Shown here: in pieces, positions 23,368 to 29,316 of the stretch
Layout of the letters: the number at the start of each line of letters is the position of its first letter
How positions within the stretch are numbered: the stretch's first letter is position 1
Assembly (NCBI GenBank): GCA_900546895.1
Contig: UREO01000002.1
Coordinates: forward strand, 1 to 29,823
Direction: 5' to 3'
Origin: an uncultured Oscillospiraceae bacterium
GTDB lineage: Bacteria; Bacillota; Clostridia; Oscillospirales; Acutalibacteraceae
Length of the DNA stretch: 29,823 nucleotides
Notes under the pieces: generated by a model
Databases searched by the model: none
The model's input: only the letters and a program-made list of their open reading frames with translations
Told to the model about the DNA's origin: nothing
Translations under genes and position numbers: made by a program

Positions 23368-24816
23368 ATGAAGAAAAAAGAAAAGGGACTGTCCGCGTGG
23401 CAGCTTACCATGATGGCGCTGGGGACGGTCATAGGAGGTTCCTTCTTTCTTGGCTCGTCGGTTGCCATTCACGCCGCGGGACCGTCAATTTTACTGTCTT
23501 ACATTTTAGCCGGGGTTCTGGTTTACTTTATCCTGTTCGCACTATCCGAAATGACCGTCGCCAATCCCGACGCAGGCTCCTTCCGTACCTTTGCGGCTCA
23601 GGCGTATGGTCAGGGCACCGGGTTTGTCGTGGGATGGGTGTACTGGACGGGAATGATTCTCGCCATGTCCAGCGAGGCCACCGCAGTGTCCATCCTTGTC
23701 AGGGAATGGGTGCCGAATCTTTCCATCCCGCTGTTCGGAAGCCTGATTATTATCATTGTAACCGCTCTGAATCTACTGGGTGCGGATAAACTCAGCAGGC
23801 TGGAAAGCGTGCTGGCGGCAATCAAGCTGCTGGCAATCGTTTCCTTTGTGGCAATCGCCGCTTTGCTGATTGTTGGTCTCTTCCCCGGAAGCCCGGCTGT
23901 CGGTACGGGAGCCCTTATGAAGGAGCCCCTGATGCCGGGAGGGATTAAAGGGATCGCCGGAAGCATGCTGATCGTCATGTTCGCTTATGCGGGTTTTGAG
24001 ATTATCGGACTTGCTTCTTCGGAAGCGGACAATCCTCAGGAAACCATTCCGAAAGCAATCCATTACACAGTGCTCTGCCTGGTTGGATTTTACATCCTCT
24101 CCGTTGCCGTGCTTCTCCCCCTGATTCCGACCGCCGATATTAACGAGGATACGAGTCCCCTGGTTGCCGCCCTGAACAGAAGCGGAATCGGATGGGCCGG
24201 TGCCGCTATGAACCTGGTGCTGGTGACGGCCATCCTGTCCACCATGCTGGCGGCCATGTTCGGTCTTGGGCGGATGATGCGTTCGCTCGCGGAGGAGGGC
24301 CTTGCCCCCGCCTGGCTGAAGGATCAGAACGACGTTCCCCGCCGCGGAATCCTGTTCTCAGGTTTTTCTATGCTGGTGGGGCTGGGACTCGGTCTTCTGT
24401 TTCCGAGAGTTTATCTGTTTCTGATCAGCTCCGGCGGCTTTGCCCTGCTCTTCACCTATACGCTCATTATGGCGACCCATATCCGTTTTCGCAAACAGCA
24501 CGGCTGTCCGCCGAACGGGAAATGCCAGGTAAAGGGATATCCCTACACCTCCCTGTTTGTCCTGCTTGCCCTGATTGTCATTATGGTCAGTATGCCCTTC
24601 GTTCCCGGACAGGCGTCCGGACTGATGGCAGGAATTTTTATGGTCATTTTCTATTCGCTGTGCTATGTCGCAGTCAGACTGTATTATCTTTCGAAGCATC
24701 CGGAGCTTTCCCGCGGAAACGCGATTAAAAAAGATTTCAAGAAAAATCTTTCGGCCGAATTTTCCAAAGAGCTTACCCCGCCAAACACGAAAAATAACAA
24801 CAGCAATCGGAAATAA
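23368..24816 (+). CDS. Amino acid permease, APC superfamily
   Basis: A 482-residue, 12-segment amino acid transporter of the AAT-like branch of the APC superfamily. The first segment carries ALGTVIGGSFFLGSSVAI (unwound TM1 binding motif) followed by AAGPSILLSYILAG; FAYAGFEIIGLASSEADNPQETIPKAI is the TM6 region conserved in the family. The substrate is not evident. ATG 23368 is chosen, with GGAG 8 bases upstream; an ATG at 23350 and a TTG at 23326 are possible but weaker. The 126-base gap after the coaX terminator has two small hairpins and no clear promoter. The charged tail (about 440-482) is cytoplasmic. Confidence 0.9.
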   Translation: MKKKEKGLSAWQLTMMALGTVIGGSFFLGSSVAIHAAGPSILLSYILAGVLVYFILFALSEMTVANPDAGSFRTFAAQAYGQGTGFVVGWVYWTGMILAMSSEATAVSILVREWVPNLSIPLFGSLIIIIVTALNLLGADKLSRLESVLAAIKLLAIVSFVAIAALLIVGLFPGSPAVGTGALMKEPLMPGGIKGIAGSMLIVMFAYAGFEIIGLASSEADNPQETIPKAIHYTVLCLVGFYILSVAVLLPLIPTADINEDTSPLVAALNRSGIGWAGAAMNLVLVTAILSTMLAAMFGLGRMMRSLAEEGLAPAWLKDQNDVPRRGILFSGFSMLVGLGLGLLFPRVYLFLISSGGFALLFTYTLIMATHIRFRKQHGCPPNGKCQVKGYPYTSLFVLLALIVIMVSMPFVPGQASGLMAGIFMVIFYSLCYVAVRLYYLSKHPELSRGNAIKKDFKKNLSAEFSKELTPPNTKNNNSNRK

Positions 24817-24939
24817 CCGTTTGAACCCACATATTTCCATGTTTTTAATTTGTTAATATTAATTTCTTAAAATTTTAAAAGCTGCTTCACCGCTCAGACA
24901 CAAGCGGACGCTATACTTTTAATTGTTCCGAAAAAGTTT
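24817..24939. other. Gene-free stretch after the permease
   Basis: A-T rich, no coding frame with a ribosome binding site. A small stem CCGCT/AGCGG (about 24890-24907) followed by a loose T-rich stretch could be a weak terminator for the permease. Nothing else was recognised; the next promoter starts at 24940. Confidence 0.5.
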
Positions 24940-24968
24940 TTGCTCCTCCTTATGTATAAAGATATTAT
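24940..24968 (+). promoter_or_regulatory. Promoter of the candidate structured RNA
   Basis: TTGCTC (24940-24945) and TATTAT (24963-24968) with a 17-base spacer. The start would be near 24975. Spacing is ideal, the boxes moderately good. Confidence 0.6.
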
Positions 24969-24974
24969 GATTAC

Positions 24975-25150
24975 TGCCGTACGCCTGTCGGCACAGACGG
25001 AATACCGAACCGACAGGCAGGCAGACTAACAGCAAGTTCCCCTATGGGGATTCACATATACTCTTTTTCATTTCCCTCTTTTTCGCCCGTCTGAAAACAG
25101 ACGGTACAGGCGGCTCGCACCGGTGATACGGTATGGGCCGCTTTTATTTT
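24975..25150 (+). ncRNA. Candidate structured RNA, about 175 nt, unknown family
   Basis: Between a promoter and an intrinsic terminator there is no coding frame but dense structure: a 9-bp stem 24983-24991/25010-25018; a 5-bp stem TCCCC/GGGGA (25038-25050); a 7-bp stem CCGTCTG/CAGACGG (25087-25104, loop AAAA); and the terminator hairpin at 25110-25141. CAGACGG also occurs in the loop of the first stem (24994-25000), so CCGTCTG can pair with either copy. It matches no RNA family known to me, including 6S, SRP, RNase P, tmRNA and common riboswitches. It could be a small RNA or a leader with conditional termination upstream of the WWWF gene at 25211. Confidence 0.5.
25110..25150 (+). terminator. 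Terminator of the candidate RNA
   Basis: GCGGCTC (25110-25116) pairs with GGGCCGC (25135-25141), then ACCG with CGGT around loop GTGATA, followed by TTTTATTTT (25142-25150). Confidence 0.85.
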
Positions 25151-25210
25151 ACGTTAGAACCTTCTTAACTCTGCCAGCTGCATATTATAGAGAGTAAGGA
25201 GGTGAATAAT

Positions 25211-25405
25211 ATGGCAAGAGGATTCTTCCCCTTCTGGTGGTGGTTCCAGCCCAGAAGGCGTCCGCCAGGGCCGCCTCATCCGCCGGGGCCTCCCCGTCCG
25301 CCAAGGCCACCCCATCCACCGGGACCACCCCATCCACCGGGACCGCCCCGTCCGCCGGGACCGCCTCATCCGCCCGTCAGACCGGGACGCCAGCGTGGAC
25401 ATTAA
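25211..25405 (+). CDS. WWWF proline-rich microprotein, 64 aa
   Basis: ATG 25211 follows AAGGAGGTGA (spacing about 6); a GTG nine bases upstream lies inside this site. The product starts MARGFFPFWWWFQPRRR and continues as about thirteen triplets of the form (G/H/R/P)PP, ending RPGRQRGH. It is extremely rich in Pro with Arg and His, a probable polyproline-II rod, not collagen because Gly is not at every third residue. The aromatic block FPxWWWFxPRR recurs in the 34-aa protein at 21328. An A-T rich CATATTATA box just upstream (25181) resembles late sporulation promoters, but this is weak. Function unknown; a surface or spore-layer role is a guess. Confidence 0.7.
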   Translation: MARGFFPFWWWFQPRRRPPGPPHPPGPPRPPRPPHPPGPPHPPGPPRPPGPPHPPVRPGRQRGH

Positions 25406-25499
25406 AAAGCAAAGCGGAGCAACACACCGCGTTCAAAATAAATTTCCATTCATAAATCAAGCGGTTTCGTAAAAATTAATCCTGAGGTGATTGATTTTT

Positions 25500-25667
25500 A
25501 TGAATATTCCGTATTGCGGCTGGAATAAAAACGACAAAAATAATCCGTTTGAAGCCGGCGACTATGATTTTATGGAGTACAACGAGAAAGAAACAGAAAA
25601 AAATGACAGTGACGAAGACAATTCCTATCAGGATTTTCTTCAGAGCGATCGGAATCAGCCAAACTGA
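25500..25667 (+). CDS. Small acidic protein, 55 aa, unknown function
   Basis: ATG 25500 follows TGAGGTGATTG with spacing about 10 and ends at TGA 25667, directly before a perfect terminator. The product begins MNIPYCGWNKNDKNNPFEAG and continues with alternating acidic and aromatic residues (DYDFMEYNEKE, DSDEDNSYQDF); it is strongly acidic and polar with a single Cys, probably disordered. No family recognised. It lies between two other tiny genes with the same GAGGTGA type of ribosome binding site. Coding status rests on the ribosome binding site, the composition and the adjacent terminator. Confidence 0.6.
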   Translation: MNIPYCGWNKNDKNNPFEAGDYDFMEYNEKETEKNDSDEDNSYQDFLQSDRNQPN

Positions 25668-25670
25668 AAA

Positions 25671-25704
25671 AGCCGTCCCGGAATCCGGGACGGCTGTATT
25701 TTTT
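25671..25704 (+). terminator. Terminator of the 55-aa gene
   Basis: A perfect 11-bp stem AGCCGTCCCGG/CCGGGACGGCT (25671-25681, 25685-25695, loop AAT) followed by GTATTTTTT. It closes the 25211-25667 group. Confidence 0.92.
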
Positions 25705-25740
25705 ACAGACGAAAGGGAATCCTACTCGCGAGGTGATAAT

Positions 25741-25884
25741 ATGGCTGATATAGGGCCCGCGATAAAAAGCAAGTTTGATTCCCTGTCAAAGGATCTGAAA
25801 GAAGAAATTATGAAGAAGGATGTCAAAATCAATTCCATTCAGGATTTGATTAAGTGCCTGGACTCCATTGTAGCAGAGGGGTAA
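25741..25884 (+). CDS. Small helical protein, 47 aa, unknown function
   Basis: ATG 25741 follows GAGGTGATAAT (spacing 5-6). The 47 residues start MADIGPAIKSKFDSLS and look like two amphipathic helices (about 5-25 and 31-45) joined by a Lys-rich turn (MKKDVKIN), with CLDSIVAEG at the end. No membrane segment. Not recognised; it looks like a small helix-hairpin binding protein. The stop codon forms the loop of a perfect 10-bp hairpin. The ribosome binding site is like those of its small neighbours. Confidence 0.65.
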   Translation: MADIGPAIKSKFDSLSKDLKEEIMKKDVKINSIQDLIKCLDSIVAEG

Positions 25885-25894
25885 CCCCTCTGCT
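25872..25894 (+). other. Perfect hairpin with the stop codon in its loop
   Basis: AGCAGAGGGG (25872-25881) pairs with CCCCTCTGCT (25885-25894); the 3-base loop is the TAA stop of the 47-aa gene. No T run follows, so termination is doubtful; it may slow decay from the 3' end. Confidence 0.6.
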
Positions 25895-25948
25895 GGGATC
25901 TCATCAATAGAAACACATAAAAAATTTTCAAATAATCGTTGATTATAG

Positions 25949-25976
25949 TTGACTTCCTGTGTTTTCATGCTATAAT
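25949..25976 (+). promoter_or_regulatory. Promoter of the cold-shock gene
   Basis: TTGACT (25949-25954) and TATAAT (25971-25976), 16-base spacer, with an extended TGC before the -10. Transcription would start near 25983 and leave a leader of about 120 bases, typical of cold-shock genes. Confidence 0.82.
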
Positions 25977-26008
25977 AGACGTGTATTCTAAATGTACCAA
26001 TGGAACTC

Positions 26009-26070
26009 GCATATTTATGTAAGTCATTGACCGTTTAATGATTTACATAAATGTGCGGTTTTTTATTTTA
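26009..26070 (+). promoter_or_regulatory. Leader hairpin of the cold-shock gene (attenuator-like)
   Basis: A 20-bp stem with two G-U pairs (26009-26028 with 26037-26056, loop GACCGTTT) followed by GGTTTTTTATTTTA. It has the form of an intrinsic terminator inside the leader, 48 bases before the csp start. It could release a short leader RNA or act as a temperature-sensitive attenuator, since the A-T rich stem would be more stable in the cold. Confidence 0.6.
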
Positions 26071-26103
26071 CATGCGGATATAATATATTTGGAGGTGCTT
26101 TTT

Positions 26104-26316
26104 ATGAATAAAGGTACAGTAAAATGGTTTAATCAGGATAAAGGATTTGGATTTATTTCCAACGACGATGGCGGAGACGATGTGTTTGTCCATTTTTCCG
26201 CAATAACCGGTGAGGGGTATAAGTCTTTAACGGAAGGTCAGAAAGTCACTTTCGATACCGAGACAGATCCTCGCAACGGGAAACTGAAAGCTGCCAATGT
26301 TATGGTTGTACAATAA
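26104..26316 (+). CDS. csp: Cold-shock protein, CspA family
   Basis: A 70-residue single OB-fold RNA/ssDNA-binding protein that acts as an RNA chaperone. Both nucleic-acid motifs are present: RNP1 KGFGFI (residues 13-18) and RNP2 VFVHF (27-31), plus NKGTVKWFN at the start and PRNGKLKAANV near the end. ATG 26104 follows GGAGGTG; the longer reading from 26038 runs through the leader hairpin. The long leader with a terminator-like hairpin suggests control after transcription start. A zinc-ribbon gene with its own promoter follows. Confidence 0.96.
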   Translation: MNKGTVKWFNQDKGFGFISNDDGGDDVFVHFSAITGEGYKSLTEGQKVTFDTETDPRNGKLKAANVMVVQ

Positions 26317-26358
26317 CAACATGAAGCAAAGAAAGTCAAATCTTTCAGAAAAATAGAT

Positions 26359-26387
26359 TTGACAATCGAGACAGTATCCTGTATACT
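26359..26387 (+). promoter_or_regulatory. Strong promoter of the zinc-ribbon gene
   Basis: Consensus TTGACA (26359-26364), 17-base spacer and TATACT (26382-26387). The -35 lies in the 3' arm of a 9-bp inverted repeat (GTCAAATCT 26335-26343 with AGATTTGAC 26355-26363), which might be a protein site or the 3' end of the csp message. Confidence 0.88.
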
Positions 26388-26396
26388 GACAACAGT

Positions 26397-26416
26397 GCCT
26401 GACCTCACGGTCAGGC
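26397..26416 (+). promoter_or_regulatory. 5' hairpin of the zinc-ribbon mRNA
   Basis: GCCTGACC (26397-26404) pairs with GGTCAGGC (26409-26416), loop TCAC, starting within a few bases of the predicted transcription start. Such 5'-end stems usually protect messages from decay. Confidence 0.55.
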
Positions 26417-26443
26417 ATATATTTTAAAAACGAGGTACTTCAA

Positions 26444-26716
26444 TTGTTTAACAAAGACAAAACCCTAACATGCAGAGACTGCGGACAAGAATTTGTATTC
26501 ACCGCAAGTGAACAGGATTTCTTCGCTGAAAAAGGATTCACTAATGAACCCACACGCTGCAAGGACTGCCGCAATGCCCGCAAAAACGCCGGAAAACCCC
26601 AGCGTGAAATGTTTGACGCTGTCTGCGCTTCCTGCGGAACAACCTGCCAAGTTCCTTTTCGTCCCAGGGATGACCGCCCGGTTTACTGTAGCGAATGCTT
26701 TTCCAAGCAAAGATAA
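26444..26716 (+). CDS. Double zinc-ribbon protein
   Basis: A 90-residue protein with two zinc-binding knuckle pairs: CxxC at Cys10/13 and Cys39/42 (TCRDCGQEFVF ... RCKDCR), and CxxC at Cys61/64 with Cys82/85 (CASCGTTCQVPFRP ... YCSECF); Cys68 is extra. Between them is a Lys/Arg-rich link. This is a widely seen clostridial zinc-ribbon family, often near cold-shock genes, of unproved function; RNA or protein binding is likely. The start is TTG 26444 with GAGGT 7 bases upstream. Strong own promoter and terminator make it a single-gene unit. Confidence 0.88.
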   Translation: MFNKDKTLTCRDCGQEFVFTASEQDFFAEKGFTNEPTRCKDCRNARKNAGKPQREMFDAVCASCGTTCQVPFRPRDDRPVYCSECFSKQR

Positions 26717-26736
26717 TTTAAGAATGCCGATTGCTG

Positions 26737-26764
26737 AAGTACGCCGTAAATGGCGTACTTTTTT
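26737..26764 (+). terminator. Terminator of the zinc-ribbon gene
   Basis: AAGTACGCC (26737-26745) pairs with GGCGTACTT (26752-26760), loop GTAAAT, then TTTT. Confidence 0.88.
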
Positions 26765-26810
26765 GTCAATATTTCTCTTTCTTCTATCACACTATGGATT
26801 TATATTTCTA

Positions 26811-26819
26811 TGTTATAAT
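26811..26819 (+). promoter_or_regulatory. Extended -10 promoter of the 50-aa gene
   Basis: TGTTATAAT, a perfect TATAAT with the extended TG. No good -35 is seen. ATG 26848 lies about 22 bases after the predicted start. Confidence 0.5.
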
Positions 26820-26847
26820 AAAAGAAACACATCTTAGGAGGCGCTCT

Positions 26848-27000
26848 ATGAATACAAAGAAAAAAGCTATGCTGAAAAGCAAATTAGTGGTATACAAGGT
26901 TTGCTATCAGCAGGCTGAAAAGCAGAAGGACCATACACGTATGGATAAGATTGAAGTTTTCATGGACGAGCTCCAGGAAGAAATCGATAGTATGGACTAA
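26848..27000 (+). CDS. Small charged protein, 50 aa, unknown function
   Basis: ATG 26848 follows TTAGGAGG (spacing about 7) and an extended -10 promoter. The 50 residues begin MNTKKKAMLKSKLVVYKVCY and form one continuous helix by composition, basic in the first half and acidic at the end (MDELQEEIDSMD). No membrane segment. Not recognised; it could dimerise as a coiled coil. The longer frame from 26731 crosses the preceding terminator and is rejected. A branched structured region with a T run follows and probably ends its message. Confidence 0.7.
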   Translation: MNTKKKAMLKSKLVVYKVCYQQAEKQKDHTRMDKIEVFMDELQEEIDSMD

Positions 27001-27002
27001 AT

Positions 27003-27101
27003 GAACGGTATGCCCGTTCCCAATAACCGCCTCCGCTTGGTTGAACCAGATGCGGCTTAAAAAGCCATGCCTGTTTTCCATGAAGCCGGAGGTCTTTTTT
27101 T
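27003..27101 (+). terminator. Branched structured 3' region with T run
   Basis: A hairpin GAACGG/CCGTTC (27003-27019) is followed by an outer stem CCTCCGCTT (27030-27038) with AAGCCGGAGG (27083-27092, one bulge) enclosing small stems GGTT/AACC and GGCTT/AAGCC, then TCTTTTTTT. The end is terminator-like; the enclosed multi-stem part is unusual for a simple terminator. Confidence 0.55.
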
Positions 27102-27137
27102 GTCCTGCAGGCCGCCGTCCAAGTTTTAACCGCATGA

Positions 27138-27166
27138 TTGATATCGCTTCCACGCTATGATAAAAT
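27138..27166 (+). promoter_or_regulatory. Promoter of the Gfo/Idh/MocA gene
   Basis: TTGATA (27138-27143) and TAAAAT (27161-27166) with a 17-base spacer, 27 bases before ATG 27194. Confidence 0.72.
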
Positions 27167-27193
27167 GGAAAAAACAAATATTAGGAGGCCGCC

Positions 27194-28123
27194 ATGTCAA
27201 AAATTCGTATTGGAATGATCGGACTTGGAAATATTGCGCAAAAGGTTTATCTCCCGTTTCTTTCCGCGGAAAAAAGCTGGACTTTGGCCGGGGGATACAG
27301 CCCTACGGAATGGAAAAGGAACCGGCTGTGCGGCATGTACCGGATCAAAGCGTTCTCTAATCTGACGGATTTGCTGAGGGAGACGGACGCCGTATTCGTA
27401 TCTTCGTCAACAAAGTCCCACTATGAAATCGTTTCAGAAGCTTTAAAGCACGGCAAAGACATATACGTAGACAAACCTCTTGCAGCTACCTCCGACGAAG
27501 CGGAACAACTCGCGGAGCTCAGCCTGCGATACGGCAGAAAACTGATGGTCGGGTTCAACCGCAGATTTGCGCCGATGTATGTCCGGGCAAAAAACAGGAC
27601 GGACGCCGGCACAGCGCTGATTCGGCTGGAAAAGCACCGGGCGGACTCCATCCGGCCCGAAAATTTTAAAATTACGATGCTGGACGACTATATTCATCTG
27701 GCAGACACCGCCCGTTGGTTCGCCGAGCCCGAGGACGGCAGCCAGATCAGCGGTTCCGTCAAGGTAAACGAAAATCAGGAACTGGTTTTCGCCCAGCACC
27801 AATATCAAGCGGAAAACGGCTGTGCCGTCTTTCTGGATATGCACCGGAAAGCCGGTACCAATCTGGAAAGAATCGAGGTTCTCACCGAAGGGGCACTCGT
27901 GCGGGTTAGGGATATGGATACTTTTGAAACCGAAACCGGGGGTAAAACGGAAACGGAAACTCCGCCGGCCTGGGAAAGCATTTTAAAGCGCAAAGGATTT
28001 GAAGGGGCTATCCTGCATTTTATCAATTCCATTGAAGGGAATACCCAGCCGCTGGTAAACGGCGAGGAGGCATTGAAAACCCAAAGGCTTTTGGACGCAA
28101 TGATTTCTATCGGAAGCGATTAA
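27194..28123 (+). CDS. Gfo/Idh/MocA-family oxidoreductase
   Basis: A 309-residue NAD(P)-dependent oxidoreductase. The Rossmann fold begins RIGMIGLGNIAQK (GxGxxA at residues 10-15). The dihydronicotinamide motif usually EKP is DKP here (YVDKPLAAT, Asp93-Lys94-Pro95), with Lys94 the likely proton donor or catalytic lysine. GFNRRFAPMY follows, and DDYIHLADTARW supplies the Asp/His pair of the C-terminal domain. Substrates of this family are mostly sugars, inositols and their derivatives; this one cannot be assigned. AGGAGG precedes ATG 27194. Its stop overlaps the stop of the convergent HD-GYP gene at TTAA. Confidence 0.88.
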   Translation: MSKIRIGMIGLGNIAQKVYLPFLSAEKSWTLAGGYSPTEWKRNRLCGMYRIKAFSNLTDLLRETDAVFVSSSTKSHYEIVSEALKHGKDIYVDKPLAATSDEAEQLAELSLRYGRKLMVGFNRRFAPMYVRAKNRTDAGTALIRLEKHRADSIRPENFKITMLDDYIHLADTARWFAEPEDGSQISGSVKVNENQELVFAQHQYQAENGCAVFLDMHRKAGTNLERIEVLTEGALVRVRDMDTFETETGGKTETETPPAWESILKRKGFEGAILHFINSIEGNTQPLVNGEEALKTQRLLDAMISIGSD

Positions 28124-29316
28124 GCAGTCGCGCAAGCCGATTCAAAAATAAAATTGATATCTTCGACAATGGAAGCGTCAATCAGGTCGTGCTCCGACAT
28201 GTTCCGCATCAGCACAATCGCCCTGCTGTGCGGCATAGCGGGACGGTACGGCCTGTCCTCCGTCAGGGCCTGATAGATATCCACGCAGCACAGAAGCCGG
28301 GAATTAAAGTCAAGCCTGTTTCCGTCGAATCCATACGGGTACCCCTTCCCGTTCAGCTTTTCATGATGATTGGCCGCCCAGTCGGCGATCTCTTCAAACC
28401 CTGTGATTTCTTCCAGCGTTTTGCGGGTATAAAACGGATGGGACTGTATAACCGCAATCTCATTTGCATCCAAAGTACCGGGTTTGTCCAGAATTTCATT
28501 GGGTATCATCAGTTTTCCCAAATCATGCAGATCGGCGGCAATCCGCATCTTCCAATAGGTCTCTCTGTCAAATTCATAATAATCGCACAGGATCCCGGTC
28601 TTCTCACTGATCCCGCGCGAATGCGAACCGGTGAACGGCGATTTGGCGTCAATAATATTACTGAATATTCTGGAGACTGCGCGCATTTCCTGATAGCTGA
28701 ACTCCCTGTGGACGGTGGGGGTAACTACGCGCAGCGCCTGGAATACGAAATTGTCATCCATATTCAGCCAGAATTCAATATTTCTGCTCAGCTCCAGAAA
28801 AGCATTGATAAAATCCGGGTCGAAAATCGGGAATTTTTTAACACGCGCTTCAATATCGGCGTGCTTCCTTCCTTCAGAAAAATAGATAGCGACGGAATCG
28901 GCCAGAGCGATAATCCTTGAAAACATCGGGATTTCCTTACCGGAAATGCCGAAAAATCCACTGCCGTCATAATGCTCATGATGATAAAGAATAACATTTG
29001 GTATTTTTTGAAAGAAAGGGAAAAAATTAATGTTTTTCTCCCCCTCCACACAATGCATCCTGTTGAGCTCCGCTTTCCTGTAGTTTTCAGTGCCATCCAT
29101 CTGGATCAGTGCTTTGGTCACGCCGTTATCGTGCAGAAGCGAATAGGAAATCAGGTCGAACAATTCCGTATTGGATAAATTGATTTTCTGCCCGATTCTT
29201 GCGGCAATATAGGCCACTCTTCTGCCGTGATTGGTAACATCTCTGATTAAATCCTTTTCTACGTAGTCAAGCGTATAGGAAAGAGAATTCAATAGTTCAT
29301 TTACATTAAAATCCAT
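28120..29316 (-). CDS. Tandem HD / HD-GYP domain protein
   Basis: A 398-residue cytoplasmic protein with two HD-type phosphohydrolase domains. The first (about 25-165) has HD at His62-Asp63 and HHEHYDGSGFFG, a GYP-like motif with FFG in place of GYP. The second (about 205-380) is a standard HD-GYP domain: AADLHDLGK (His264-Asp265) and HHEKLNGKGYP (317-327). HD-GYP enzymes hydrolyse cyclic di-GMP or related dinucleotides; no receiver or sensor domain is fused, so the input is unknown. ATG 29316 is chosen, with GGAG 9 bases upstream; the much longer reading to 29601 runs through the promoter and is rejected. It has its own promoter at 29348-29376. Confidence 0.88.
   Translation of the reverse strand: MDFNVNELLNSLSYTLDYVEKDLIRDVTNHGRRVAYIAARIGQKINLSNTELFDLISYSLLHDNGVTKALIQMDGTENYRKAELNRMHCVEGEKNINFFPFFQKIPNVILYHHEHYDGSGFFGISGKEIPMFSRIIALADSVAIYFSEGRKHADIEARVKKFPIFDPDFINAFLELSRNIEFWLNMDDNFVFQALRVVTPTVHREFSYQEMRAVSRIFSNIIDAKSPFTGSHSRGISEKTGILCDYYEFDRETYWKMRIAADLHDLGKLMIPNEILDKPGTLDANEIAVIQSHPFYTRKTLEEITGFEEIADWAANHHEKLNGKGYPYGFDGNRLDFNSRLLCCVDIYQALTEDRPYRPAMPHSRAIVLMRNMSEHDLIDASIVEDINFIFESACATA

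Noticed and set aside
23253..23789. 178-codon plus-strand frame starting before the permease
   Set aside because: Most of it is a shifted reading of the permease; its ATG at 23253 has no ribosome binding site.
25237..25386. CRISPR array in the GC-rich repeats of the 64-aa gene
   Set aside because: The repeat unit is 9-18 bases of proline codons within a translated frame, with no spacers or Cas genes.
25154..25402. Antisense frame with repeated WMGWSRWMG-like units
   Set aside because: The repeat is just the reverse reading of the proline-codon repeat in the 64-aa gene; the plus strand has the strong ribosome binding site and the paralogue.
25229..25405. Collagen-like domain in the proline-rich protein
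   Set aside because: Gly is not at every third position; triplets are (G/H/R/P)PP, which suits a polyproline-II rod and not a collagen triple helix.
26056..26084. Second promoter right before the csp ribosome binding site (TATAAT at 26079-26084)
   Set aside because: There is no -35 at the right distance and the start would fall in the ribosome binding site itself, so it is treated as part of the A-T rich leader.
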